Assembly: GCA_016212295.1 (NCBI GenBank) | Contig: JACRGO010000073.1 | Span: 1-57,760, forward strand | DNA: 57,760 bases | Reading direction: 5' to 3' | Source: Nitrospinota bacterium | Lineage (GTDB): Bacteria > Nitrospinota > Nitrospinia > JACRGO01 | In this document: piece by piece, positions 1 to 9,268 of the stretch | Numbering within the stretch: the first letter of the stretch is position 1 | Layout of the letters: each line of letters starts with the position of its first letter | Program-made: the position numbers and the translations under genes | The notes under the pieces: generated by a model | Told to the model about the DNA's origin: nothing | What the model saw: the letters and a program-made list of their open reading frames with translations, nothing else | Databases searched by the model: none

Positions 1-411
1 AACAAAATTTAATTTTAAAACGGTTGAGCTTCAATATTAACGGGAAACCTAACGTATTTTAGAGCTTAACCCCAAAAAACGCCTCATAAAAATTCCTTAA
101 CTTAATGGCAGTGAGGCTCCTGCCTGGGAATGCCGGACCACAAGGCTCCGCCTCGTGCCATCAGGAGGCAGAGCCTCCAGAATTAGCGCTCTCAAGGAGG
201 ACCCTTGGAGCGAGAGGACGCTTGCTTCTGTGAATTTTTATTATATTATGAGATTTTTAATATGTAGCGTTATTTATGCAACTTTATATAGTAAAGTTTA
301 CAGCGGAAATTTTAAATAAACTTAGCGAAGAACGGACCAAAAGACCGGGGAGCATAGGGTTCCGGTAAAGCCGGGAAATATTTGCTTTAAAAGTCCAGTG
401 AAAAGGAAATC

Positions 412-555
412 ATGGAAATATTTTTGATCATCACGGGTCTTGTTTTGGTTGTTGGCTTCGGCCTTTGGAAACGGTCCTCAAAAATCGGGCCTATTAAAAT
501 CACAGACGAGGGAATGAAGGAAATTCACCGCCTGGAGCACGAGGAGCGGGACTGA
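412..555 (+). CDS. small single-TM protein (47 aa), not in the supplied ORF track
   Basis: ATG at 412 reads MEIFLIITGLVLVVGFGLWKRSSKIGPIKITDEGMKEIHRLEHEERD*, with a hydrophobic N-terminus and a charged C-terminus; a GAAAAGGAAA purine run lies upstream. Confidence 0.55.
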   Translation: MEIFLIITGLVLVVGFGLWKRSSKIGPIKITDEGMKEIHRLEHEERD

Positions 556-594
556 TTCATAATTTTAAAAACTTGTTTAGTGAAGGAGAGAAAT

Positions 595-792
595 ATGGAC
601 CATGAATTTTTTGAAGGGAAATTGGGCCGGAAACTCACAGACTCGGAGGGGTATGCTGTCCACTACTGGAATATTAACGGCTATGGGATTACTCCTGAAA
701 AATGGGAAGAGGTCAAGATGGATTATAAAGCGCTATGCGCTAAGGCAGGAATAAAACCGGATGGAACGCCTATTGACGGGGAAAAGGGTTGA
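595..792 (+). CDS. small soluble hypothetical protein (~65 aa)
   Basis: ATG 595 preceded by GAAGGAGAG (SD); the track start at 580 is a GTG inside the SD region. Confidence 0.55.
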   Translation: MDHEFFEGKLGRKLTDSEGYAVHYWNINGYGITPEKWEEVKMDYKALCAKAGIKPDGTPIDGEKG

Positions 793-917
793 TGAGAAAA
801 GCTAAATGGCTCATTTTGTTCATGCCCACCTGGATAGTGGCATGGGTTATATATTTATTGCGTTCAAAAATTTGCGTTTTCCTTCTATTTCCCCGCCTTG
901 AAGATATCCACGAGTAA
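792..917 (+). CDS. small membrane protein (41 aa), start overlaps the preceding stop (TGATG)
   Basis: Reads MRKAKWLILFMPTWIVAWVIYLLRSKICVFLLFPRLEDIHE*; 1-nt overlap suggests translational coupling; tail overlaps the 3' end of the opposite-strand kinase. Confidence 0.4.
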   Translation: MRKAKWLILFMPTWIVAWVIYLLRSKICVFLLFPRLEDIHE

Positions 918-3233
918 ATCGCGCAATTCCTGCTGCCTGAAGGGTTTTTGGATATAGGGGTTTCCCGTCCTCTGCGAGAATTCACTCACTTCGTTCTCTA
1001 TGGACCCGGTGATGAGAATGAACCGCTTCGCCAACTCCGGTTTGATCTTGACCAGCCGGCCATGGAAAGATATCCCGTCCATTCCCGGCATTTTGAGATC
1101 GGATATGACAAGGTCGAACGGCCCGGATTTTACTTGTTCGATGGCCTCCTGGCCCCTGCTCACGGCAACCACACGGTGTCCGTCCTTTTTCAATACCCTT
1201 TGCAAAAGGTCCCTGATCCCTTCCTCGTCCTCCACTACCAGGATGTCCTTTCCCTGGACGGACCGCTCCTCTTTCCTTGGGGGCCCGGAGGGGGGATAGG
1301 GACACGAACTTATGGGGAACGTGATGGTGAAAAGGACGCCGTCAGGAAGATTTTTCACGCTGAGTTCCCCCTCGTGATCCGCAATGATGCCGTGGGCGAT
1401 GGAAAGGCCCAGGCCGGTCCCTTTTCCGGCGTCCTTTGTGGTGAAAAAGGGATCGAAGATTTTCCCCAAGGCGTCGTCTCTGATTCTGGGGCCGTCATTT
1501 TTTAACTCCGCGAAAATCCTGCCTCCCTCCAGCCTTCCAGTCCTGATCCACAGATTTCCTTCCCTTTTGGCATCACTGATGGCGTGCACGGCGTTATTGA
1601 TTATATTCAAAAGCACTTGCTGTATTTGATGAAAATTTCCGAAGATGCCCGGGAGATTTTGTTCAAGCTCCATGCCCAAGGCGATATTGCCGTTCTTGAG
1701 CTGATAGCCTACCAATTCCACCGTGTTCTGAATTACTTCGTTGAGGCCCACCAAGCCCTTTTCCAATTTATATTTCCTGGCGAAGGTAAGAAGACTCTGG
1801 ACTATTTTTTCGCAACGCTGCGCTTCCCCGCAGATCCTTTTTAAATCACTTTTGTTCGACTCCGATAGGGAGAGGTCCTCCATCAGGAGTTCCGAAAAAC
1901 CCACTATGCCGGTCAGGGGATTGTTCAGCTCATGCGCTATGCCGGATATGAGGGTGCCGATGGATGAGAGCTTTTGCGTTTGCATCAACTGCTCTTGTAT
2001 TCTTTTCCTTTCGGTCAGGTCGCGGGCGATTCCCATGGCGCCAAGAAAAATTCTTTTTCCGGAACTGTCCTCCGAGTATAAATTCTGGAGGCTTATTTCA
2101 ACATCCACGGTTTTCCGGCCAGGATCATTGGAAGCGCCACTGGGATTGACCAACGTGATTTCAAATTGCCTCTTTAACCGCTCCCCATCCCCGTTGACCG
2201 CCAGCTCTTTTCCTGCCCTCTCCTTGTGCTCCTCCATTATAAAATCGGAAAAGGGCTTCCCCTCGATTGCCTCCGGTTTGTGTCCCAAAAACCTCTCGGA
2301 TTCCTTGTTGGCGAAACTGAAATTGCCCTGCCGGTCGACGATAAAAATGAAGTCAGAGCTGTTGTCCACTATCCCGCGGTATTTTTCCTCGGAGATTTTC
2401 AGCTCCAGGGCCTTTTCCTTTAACTTTTTGTCCACCATCCGCACGTTGTATTTTGTAAACGCCCTGTCGCAAACAGCGGAAATCGTCTTGACCTCGAACG
2501 GCTTACGGACATAGTCGTCAGCCCCCTCCTTCATGAAACTCACGGCTGTAAGTTCCGAGCCATAGGCCGTTAAAATGACGGAACCGGTTTCGGGATGGTT
2601 TTTCTTCAGCCATTTCAAAACGTCCAGGCCGTTCCTTCCTGGCATTTGGTAATCCAGCATGGCCACATGGGGCCTGTGTTTTTCAATGGCCGCCATGGCC
2701 TCTTCCCCGTCCCTGGCCGTTATAATTTCCCAATTCTCCTCCGATAGTATTATCGTGATGACCCTGAGAATATTCTCATCGTCGTCGGCGAGCACTATTT
2801 TTTTCCTGAACCCCTCCTCTGTGATTTCCTTTATTTCCTTGCCTTTTTCCCTGGAGACCAGATGGGAAAAGACCAGGGTCGTCAGCTCTTCATAATCATA
2901 AGGCGCTTGAAGAAAGGATGATGCCCCGACTTCATAGGCCAGTTGCTGGGCATTGGCGTCCTTATAGGTGGCGGAAAGGAGAATAATGGGGACCTTGTTG
3001 AACTCGCGGTATTCCGTGGACCTCAGTATCCTGCACAACTGCCAGCCGTCGATGTCCGGCATGTCGATATCGGTGATGATGAGGTCGGGATAGGCGGAGG
3101 AAAGGGCTTCAAGGGCCTCGGAGGCGCTTGGAAACAGCGATATGTTTTCGAAACCGGCCATCCGGAGCTGTTCACAGACGCTCCTGGCGGCCGATTCGTT
3201 GTCGTTGATGACGATTATTTTTTCTTTAGGCAT
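885..3233 (-). CDS. hybrid sensor histidine kinase/response regulator (REC-REC-PAS-HisKA-HATPase-REC)
   Basis: Two N-terminal receiver domains, a PAS-like segment, H-box GIAHELNNPLTGI, G-box GTGLGLSIAHGI, C-terminal receiver DLVISDLKMPGMDG. Confidence 0.93.
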   Translation of the reverse strand: MPKEKIIVINDNESAARSVCEQLRMAGFENISLFPSASEALEALSSAYPDLIITDIDMPDIDGWQLCRILRSTEYREFNKVPIILLSATYKDANAQQLAYEVGASSFLQAPYDYEELTTLVFSHLVSREKGKEIKEITEEGFRKKIVLADDDENILRVITIILSEENWEIITARDGEEAMAAIEKHRPHVAMLDYQMPGRNGLDVLKWLKKNHPETGSVILTAYGSELTAVSFMKEGADDYVRKPFEVKTISAVCDRAFTKYNVRMVDKKLKEKALELKISEEKYRGIVDNSSDFIFIVDRQGNFSFANKESERFLGHKPEAIEGKPFSDFIMEEHKERAGKELAVNGDGERLKRQFEITLVNPSGASNDPGRKTVDVEISLQNLYSEDSSGKRIFLGAMGIARDLTERKRIQEQLMQTQKLSSIGTLISGIAHELNNPLTGIVGFSELLMEDLSLSESNKSDLKRICGEAQRCEKIVQSLLTFARKYKLEKGLVGLNEVIQNTVELVGYQLKNGNIALGMELEQNLPGIFGNFHQIQQVLLNIINNAVHAISDAKREGNLWIRTGRLEGGRIFAELKNDGPRIRDDALGKIFDPFFTTKDAGKGTGLGLSIAHGIIADHEGELSVKNLPDGVLFTITFPISSCPYPPSGPPRKEERSVQGKDILVVEDEEGIRDLLQRVLKKDGHRVVAVSRGQEAIEQVKSGPFDLVISDLKMPGMDGISFHGRLVKIKPELAKRFILITGSIENEVSEFSQRTGNPYIQKPFRQQELRDLLVDIFKAGK

Positions 3234-3265
3234 GTTTAATATTTAAATCACTACTAAAATAAAAA

Positions 3266-3415
3266 CAAAATCTCAAATTACAAATAGCAAATTGCAAATA
3301 AATCTCAATAACCAAAATTGCAAAGAACAAACAAGAAAAGGAAATCAAATTGTTTTGGACATTCGGTAATTGGAATTTGTCATTTATTTGGGATTTGTCA
3401 TTTGGGATTTTGTTT
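3266..3415. repeat. dispersed AT-rich foldback repeat, copy 1
   Basis: ctcaataaccaaaattgcaaagaacaaacaag...gttttggacattcggtaattggaatttgtcatttatttgggatttgtcatttggg. Confidence 0.8.
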
Positions 3416-3470
3416 TACTCTTGGCTGCGGAGAAGCAGCTCCGTGTCGCCAGCGCTCTTTTCCTGTTTCC

Positions 3471-4244
3471 TCAAATCAATTCCACGAAATTCCTCGCGAC
3501 CCATCCCCTTTTATTGTCCTTCAATTCTATCTCTATCCAGTCCCCTCTCCTGTCCAAGACCCGGAATTCCGTCCCGTCATGGAGTTGGAAGAGGACCACG
3601 GAATTGATGTCGTTGGAGGAATGGACCGAAACCTCCCTGTGGGTAACGGTCCCCTCCACTATATAATAATCCTGGTAGCACTTAAAACCCGCTGAGGACG
3701 CGAAAAGGATAAAGACCGCAGCAAGGGTGGAGAGAAGGAGATTGCGCCGCTCGAACTTCCTGAAGAGGCAAACCACGGCCGATAGCATTAAGACGGCATA
3801 AAGAAGGGCCGAGGCAAGAAGGATTTCCCTTAAGGCCATATCATCATTCCAAAAGAAAAGATAGTCAAGTATCCTCAGGCCGGATTTATATTCAATCTCG
3901 TCCTTTGCCTCTTGCCTTGCGTACTGAAGATTGGCCAGGAGGTCGCTGTCCCTGGGCTCATGGCGAAGGGCACGGCGATAGTTTGCCAGGGAATTCCCTA
4001 TCTGGCCCAGGCGGAAATAACAATTACCTATATTGTAAAAAAGAGGGCCCGTCGGCTTTGCATCCGCCACTTCCTTATATAAAGCCAATGCCTTTTCGAA
4101 TTCCCCCTTTTCATAATGGCGGTTGGCCTCCAGGAAAAGGTTAATGCTATTTTTTTCCTCCCCGAAGGCATGGGAGAATCCCGCAAGAAAAAAGCAGATG
4201 GCTAATGGCAAGAATATTATTTTTTTCATTGTATGCTTACTCAT
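3471..4244 (-). CDS. TPR + SH3-like protein, BatE-like
   Basis: Signal peptide, TPR (YNIGNCYFRLGQIGNSLANYRRAL), C-terminal SH3 (VLDRRGDWIEIELKDNKRGWVARN). Confidence 0.8.
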   Translation of the reverse strand: MSKHTMKKIIFLPLAICFFLAGFSHAFGEEKNSINLFLEANRHYEKGEFEKALALYKEVADAKPTGPLFYNIGNCYFRLGQIGNSLANYRRALRHEPRDSDLLANLQYARQEAKDEIEYKSGLRILDYLFFWNDDMALREILLASALLYAVLMLSAVVCLFRKFERRNLLLSTLAAVFILFASSAGFKCYQDYYIVEGTVTHREVSVHSSNDINSVVLFQLHDGTEFRVLDRRGDWIEIELKDNKRGWVARNFVELI

Positions 4245-4274
4245 TCATTTTAAGATATAGAACACGGCGCGGCT

Positions 4275-4436
4275 TCGACACAGCCAAAGGGAAAACAAAA
4301 TCCCAAATGACAAATAGCAAATTGCAAATAAATTACAAATTACAATTACGGAATGTCCAAAACAACTACATTTCCTTGTTTGTCATTTGTAATTTTGGTT
4401 ATTAAGATTTATTTGTTATTTGACAATTGAGGTTTG
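4275..4436. repeat. dispersed AT-rich foldback repeat, copy 2 (opposite orientation)
   Basis: aaatcccaaatgacaaatagcaaattgcaaataaattacaaattac...tttgtcatttgtaattttggttattaagatttatttgttatttgacaattg. Confidence 0.8.
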
Positions 4437-4461
4437 GAGTTTAAATTTAAAATATCCTTGG

Positions 4462-6309
4462 CTATATTATTTTCTCTAATTCCTTAATAAGCGACTGAAT
4501 CTCGTTTAAAAAACCGTATGTATCCCTTTCAGCGTTTAAGGGCGAGGCAAATTGTCCTGCCTCGCACCTCTCCAAAAGTTCCACGGCCGCCTTACATGTC
4601 CGGCCGTCCACGCCTCTTTCCCTTAATAACCCGCCGATCTCGGACGGTGTCAGGGACCTGCCGGAGACATTCAGCTTGTCGCCTATATAATCCTTTAAAA
4701 TTTTCAAGGCCCCAGAAAAAAACTCGCGTCCGTTATTCGTTCCCGACGCCGGGGAAAGGGCCTTAAGCTTCCTGCATGCGCTGGAAAAGGCCGTTCTGGC
4801 CTTGTATATATCCGCCCCTGACTCTCTCTTCTCCCTCCACCGTACAAGAAAAAAAGAGGCCAGGAACACCACGGTGGGTAGAACAAACAGCATTTCCGCG
4901 ATCAGCATAATGGCCCTGGAAGGCCGTTCATCCAGGGAATCCGCCCCGGTGTGTATAGGAAATATGTCCTTTCCTAGTACCTTGACCTTTTCCCGCTCCG
5001 GCGCATCTGGTTCCTTGCCCACGAATTTCATCTCTTCCTTTTCACTGGAAGGCAAGACCCGCATGGGCTTCAGTGACGCCTTTAAAATTCTGTACTCCTT
5101 GGCGTCCGGATCAAAATAAGGGACTTGAATATCCGGCAGGGAGAGCTGCCCCTCCTTTAATGGGACCAGGGCCTTTTTAAAAACCTTCCGGCCCGCCACG
5201 CCGTCCTTTGAAGGATTGACTTGCACCTCAGGCTTGTCATCGTAAATCTTGAAGTCCCCGGAATCCGCTAAAAACTGGGGCGCGGCGTCCCTGATGTTTC
5301 CATTCCCCTCCACCACGACCGTGGCGGTGTTGGCCCCCCCTACCTCCAATTCCTCCTTTTCCAGGGACGCGCTCAAGGAAAACCGGCCCACCAGTTTCTC
5401 GAAGCCCTTCGGCCTCCCGTCGGCGGGAAGGGGCTGTACATCCAGTTCCAGTTCATTGGAGCGGATATTTTTCCTTACCGCCTTTTGGCGTCCCATGAAC
5501 TGGTTGAAAAAGGGGTCATCGAAGAACTGGCCGAAAGGGTCTCTCTGCCTTCTGCCGCGGTCCTGGACAATGACGTCGCATTGCAGCATGGCTGGTCCGA
5601 TGCCCAATTTCCCTGGTTTCAGCGGGAAAAGGGCCTTTCTGATTTCCGTGACATGGTATTCCGCCCCGTCGATATTTTGATTGAATTCGGTTTGCCGGCC
5701 CAAATCCTCGGTCCAAAAACCATCAAAGCGCGGCAGGTCAAGATTGGCGTTAGCCACATCCACCCTTCTGAACAACTGGAAGGTGTAAATTATCTGCTCG
5801 TTTTCGTAAGGATTTTTTTTGGAGACCAGGGCCTTGGCGAAAATATACCGCTGGTCCTGGTTCCCTTGCGTCGCGTTGTCCCTGGAAACAGCGCTCCCCG
5901 GCTCCTGGACTATAAGCTCCAAGGGTTCGTTTTTCAGCGTTTGCCCGTTGCAGTTCATGGTGGCCGGCCCTATTGAAAACTTTCCCGCCTTTTTTGGGAC
6001 AAGGACGTAATTGTATTGCACGCTTTTGGAAAAGGACCCGTTGATAATGCTTACCTGGCTGGAGGTCCCGGCCTCTTGCACATGAAAATCCAGCAGGGGG
6101 GGAAGGATCGGAGAACCCGCGTCGCCCGCGTCCTTTAACGTAAGGGTGTAAACGGCCTGGTCCTCAAGGGTGATTTGCTCACGGTCCAGGGAGGCGGTCA
6201 ACGACGCCGCTTCAACCCGGCCAGTGGCAGCCGACGTGAAAAGGATAAGGAACAGGAAAAGAATGATACTAATATTCTTCATAAGTTTATAAGGCAAACA
6301 AAATCCCAA
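4462..6309 (-). CDS. BatD family protein
   Basis: Signal peptide, repeated Ig-like modules, VQYNYVLVPKKAGKFSIGPA, C-terminal TM and cytosolic domain; adjacent to BatC/BatE-like genes. Confidence 0.85.
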   Translation of the reverse strand: MGFCLPYKLMKNISIILFLFLILFTSAATGRVEAASLTASLDREQITLEDQAVYTLTLKDAGDAGSPILPPLLDFHVQEAGTSSQVSIINGSFSKSVQYNYVLVPKKAGKFSIGPATMNCNGQTLKNEPLELIVQEPGSAVSRDNATQGNQDQRYIFAKALVSKKNPYENEQIIYTFQLFRRVDVANANLDLPRFDGFWTEDLGRQTEFNQNIDGAEYHVTEIRKALFPLKPGKLGIGPAMLQCDVIVQDRGRRQRDPFGQFFDDPFFNQFMGRQKAVRKNIRSNELELDVQPLPADGRPKGFEKLVGRFSLSASLEKEELEVGGANTATVVVEGNGNIRDAAPQFLADSGDFKIYDDKPEVQVNPSKDGVAGRKVFKKALVPLKEGQLSLPDIQVPYFDPDAKEYRILKASLKPMRVLPSSEKEEMKFVGKEPDAPEREKVKVLGKDIFPIHTGADSLDERPSRAIMLIAEMLFVLPTVVFLASFFLVRWREKRESGADIYKARTAFSSACRKLKALSPASGTNNGREFFSGALKILKDYIGDKLNVSGRSLTPSEIGGLLRERGVDGRTCKAAVELLERCEAGQFASPLNAERDTYGFLNEIQSLIKELEKII

Positions 6310-6640
6310 ATGACAAATAGCAAATTACAAATAAATTACAATTACCAAATGTCCAAACAATTCCAGTAACCGTTCACGGGTTCAAGGTTCAGGGTTCCAG
6401 GTTTTAGAAAACCCTGTATCCATACGGATTTTCATTGAGCGGTGCTAAAAACAGGTAAACAGGCAGATCCAATGTGGAGCGCCCTAAAAATCCCTTGCAA
6501 CATAGCCGTGTTTCACGCACTTTCAACCCTGAACCCTGAACCCGTGAACGGATACCAATTCCATTTCCTTGTTTGTCATTTATAATTTTGGTTGTTGAGA
6601 TTTATTTGTTATTTGGCAATTGCGATTTGGAGTTTCATAA
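6297..6640. repeat. dispersed AT-rich foldback repeat, copy 3, split by the MITE at 6366-6555
   Basis: Left half 6298-6365 and right half 6556-6640 rejoin to match copies 2 and 4. Confidence 0.8.
6366..6555. mobile_element. MITE-like element copy 1 (190 bp), TIR GTAACCGTTCACGG, apparent TSD CAATTCCA
   Basis: Ends GTAACCGTTCACGG / CCGTGAACGGATAC; flanked by CAATTCCA at 6358-6365 and 6556-6563. Confidence 0.8.
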
Positions 6641-6757
6641 CACTTTGTTATTTTTAACTTTAGATCACTTTAGTCACTTTTAATTTGGTTGCGGCGAAGC
6701 CGCGCCATGTTATCCGCGTTCTATTTTTTATTTAGCCAGAAGGCGTTAAGCCCCATC

Positions 6758-7720
6758 TCACCAATCCCTCTCAGGCGCGGGGCTCTTTCCGAACCGGCCC
6801 TTGATTTGATCCCGGAGGATTTTTGATCCGTCCTCCTTCAGCGAATTGAGCCACAGATCGGTTTCTTCCCGGCCCATCTTTTCCTTGCTGTCATTTGCAG
6901 ACCCAGCGCCAGCTTGGGCCTCCCGCAGGGTCTCACCGGATCGGCCTTGCTGTTTTTTTTGCCCGCCCGCTTGTTGTTCCTTGCCTTGCTCTTCCTTGGC
7001 GGCGTCTTTACTGGCGTCTTCCTTGTTCGCGCCCTGGCCTTCCTCGGGCTTTTGCTGTTCTTCGTTTTTCGCCGTTTCCTTCTGGTCCTTTCCAGCCTCT
7101 TTTTGCTCCTTGTCCTGTTCTCCCCGCTCCCCATCCTTTTGCCCGTCTTGCTGTTTTTCGTCTTGGGGCTGTTCTTTTTTCTGTTCCTTTTGCCGCTGTT
7201 CCTTTTCCTTGCGCTCCTGCTCCTGCTTCATCCGCTTCTTGATCTCGTCCCGCGTAAATTCAAGATTTTGCTTGGCTGCCAGATCATTGGGGTCGAGTTC
7301 CAGCGCCTTTTCATAAGCTGATACGGCGTCCTCCAGTTTTCCTTGCCGGTAAAAGGAATTCCCAAGATTGAAATAGGATTTTTGCCTTAAGGCCGGGTCC
7401 CCGGCTTTCAGGGAGGCGCTCAGGAAACTCTTTTCCGCCTCCTGGTATTTTTTCAGTCGATAGTAGGTATTGGCGAGATTGTATTGGACCCTTGTATCAT
7501 CGGGAAAGTCCAGGTTGAGTTGAATGTATTTTTTCAGAGCCTCATCATAGTTTTTTTCATCATAAAACCGCGCGGCCTCTCCTCCGACGGCGGCCCGCGA
7601 GTCGGCAAGACACCTTTCCGCATTCATGGCAATGAGAAATAAGAGACAAAGGAGAAGCTTCATAAGATGCAAGGCAGCCTTGACGCGACTAAAAAAGAAA
7701 ACAAAATTCCAAAAAAACAA
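6758..7720 (-). CDS. TPR protein with K/E/Q-rich low-complexity tail, BatC-like
   Basis: TPR motifs (VQYNLANTYYRLKKYQEAEKSF, YFNLGNSFYRQGKLEDAVSAYEKAL); KEQKKEQPQDEKQQDGQK tail. Confidence 0.75.
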   Translation of the reverse strand: MFFWNFVFFFSRVKAALHLMKLLLCLLFLIAMNAERCLADSRAAVGGEAARFYDEKNYDEALKKYIQLNLDFPDDTRVQYNLANTYYRLKKYQEAEKSFLSASLKAGDPALRQKSYFNLGNSFYRQGKLEDAVSAYEKALELDPNDLAAKQNLEFTRDEIKKRMKQEQERKEKEQRQKEQKKEQPQDEKQQDGQKDGERGEQDKEQKEAGKDQKETAKNEEQQKPEEGQGANKEDASKDAAKEEQGKEQQAGGQKKQQGRSGETLREAQAGAGSANDSKEKMGREETDLWLNSLKEDGSKILRDQIKGRFGKSPAPERDW

Positions 7721-7868
7721 ATAGCAAATTACAAATAAATTACAAATTAAAATTACTGAATATACAAAACAATTCCTTTTCCTGGTATATTTTTCTTTTT
7801 TCTTGTTTTTTTCTTGTAATTTTGTCTATTGAGATTTATTTGTTATTTTGACCATTGGGATTTGCGTT
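7700..7868. repeat. dispersed AT-rich foldback repeat, copy 4
   Basis: acaaaattccaaaaaaacaaatagcaaattacaaataaattacaaatt...gtaattttgtctattgagatttatttgttattttgaccattgggatttg. Confidence 0.75.
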
Positions 7869-7971
7869 TTCCGCGCAAGTTTTTCAACCGCTTCCTGGAG
7901 CAAGGCACGGACGCGCCATGTATAAAAAAAGCATAGAAAAATCAATTTCCGTTGTCAAGAAAACTCCATGT

Positions 7972-8886
7972 TTATTTCCCAACAATGCTTAATTGGGCGC
8001 CATAAGCATCCAGGAAACCCAAAAACGCCTGGCACACGGGCGACATGCTCCTCTTGGGGCAGGAGACGATATAGAAAGTCCGAAGAAGTTTTTTTCCCTT
8101 GAAGTGAATGGACTTGAGGGTCTTGAAGCGGAGGTCCTCAGCCAAGGCCAGGGACGACACAATTGATATCCCGAACCCTGACTTAACGGCCTGCTTCACC
8201 GCCTCCGTGCTTCCCATCTCGGCCACGATGTTGAGTCCGGTTGGATCCACTCCCATTTCCGCAAGCCATCTTTCCATGGCCATACGCGAGCCGGACCCCC
8301 TCTCCCTGATAACAAAGGGCGAGGCGAGGATCTCCTTGGCCCCCATCTTTCCGCCTGGGGGCGCGGGATAATCCGGCCCGGCGATTATTACCAGTTCGTC
8401 CTTGACGAACTCCCGGTGCTCCAAGCGGTTGTCCGCTAATTTGGAGCCGATGATACCGAGCTCGCATTCTCCGTTCATGACTTTCTCCGCTATGGCGGAT
8501 GTGTCCCCTATTATCAATGCCACGGTGATTCCAGGGTTCTTCCTTCCGAACCTTCCAACCAGATCCGGCAGGAGATACTCCCCTGGGATGGTGCTTCCGC
8601 CTATCACCACCCTGCCGGAGGTCTTTCCCTTGAATCGCGCGATGTCCTGTCTCGCCTGGTCCATTACGGCGGTCAGTTTTTTAGCGTATTCAAAGAGGAC
8701 CTTTCCCCCGGCGGTGGGGACCACCTCCCTGCCGAGCCGGTCCAGGAGCCTCAGGCCCAGTTCCGCCTCCAGCGATTGAATATGGCTGCTAACGGTAGGC
8801 TGGGTGAGGTAGACCGCCTCGGCGGCCCTCGAAAAGCTCTTGAGCTCCACTATTTTCATGAATATTTCCAACTGCTTGAAATCCAT
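7972..8886 (-). CDS. LysR family transcriptional regulator
   Basis: N-terminal HTH MDFKQLEIFMKIVELKSFSRAAEAVYLTQPTVSSHIQSLEAELGLRLLDRLGREVVPTAGG. Confidence 0.95.
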   Translation of the reverse strand: MDFKQLEIFMKIVELKSFSRAAEAVYLTQPTVSSHIQSLEAELGLRLLDRLGREVVPTAGGKVLFEYAKKLTAVMDQARQDIARFKGKTSGRVVIGGSTIPGEYLLPDLVGRFGRKNPGITVALIIGDTSAIAEKVMNGECELGIIGSKLADNRLEHREFVKDELVIIAGPDYPAPPGGKMGAKEILASPFVIRERGSGSRMAMERWLAEMGVDPTGLNIVAEMGSTEAVKQAVKSGFGISIVSSLALAEDLRFKTLKSIHFKGKKLLRTFYIVSCPKRSMSPVCQAFLGFLDAYGAQLSIVGK

Positions 8887-9268
8887 GCTTCAATTCCCCG
8901 GAAATCCGTTTATAGAAAAACGCTATAATTAAAAGTTTCCGTATTGACATTTCCAATTTGTAGTATCGGGAAAACTTATTATATCATTAATTTTCACCAC
9001 AAGGGCAACAAGGAAAAATTAAACATCGAACATTGAATTTTAAGGAGGTGATTTTGAACTTTGCGCCCTGAGGGCGGACTGCGAATAGAGCACTAAGCGG
9101 GCTTTGCCGCAACTACTTGTCTGTGTGCTGACACGCGCGGGCAGTAAAGAATTGACATCCCCCAGGCAAGGGGGGATCAAGGGGGGTGTGATTCATAGGT
9201 CTATTTGATCTTTAAAGATTAAAAAGGGAAATTCCTATACATTTTAACCATCTCAAGGAGGAAATTTC

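Noticed and set aside
300-405. Cyclic-di-GMP-I (GEMM) riboswitch
   Set aside because: Some local resemblance (GGTAAAGCCGGG) but the conserved GEMM core and receptor could not be traced; kept only as an unclassified structured leader
6846-7321. Several overlapping plus-strand ORFs rich in Leu/Phe/Ser
   Set aside because: Produced by the complement of the K/E/Q-rich BatC-like tail
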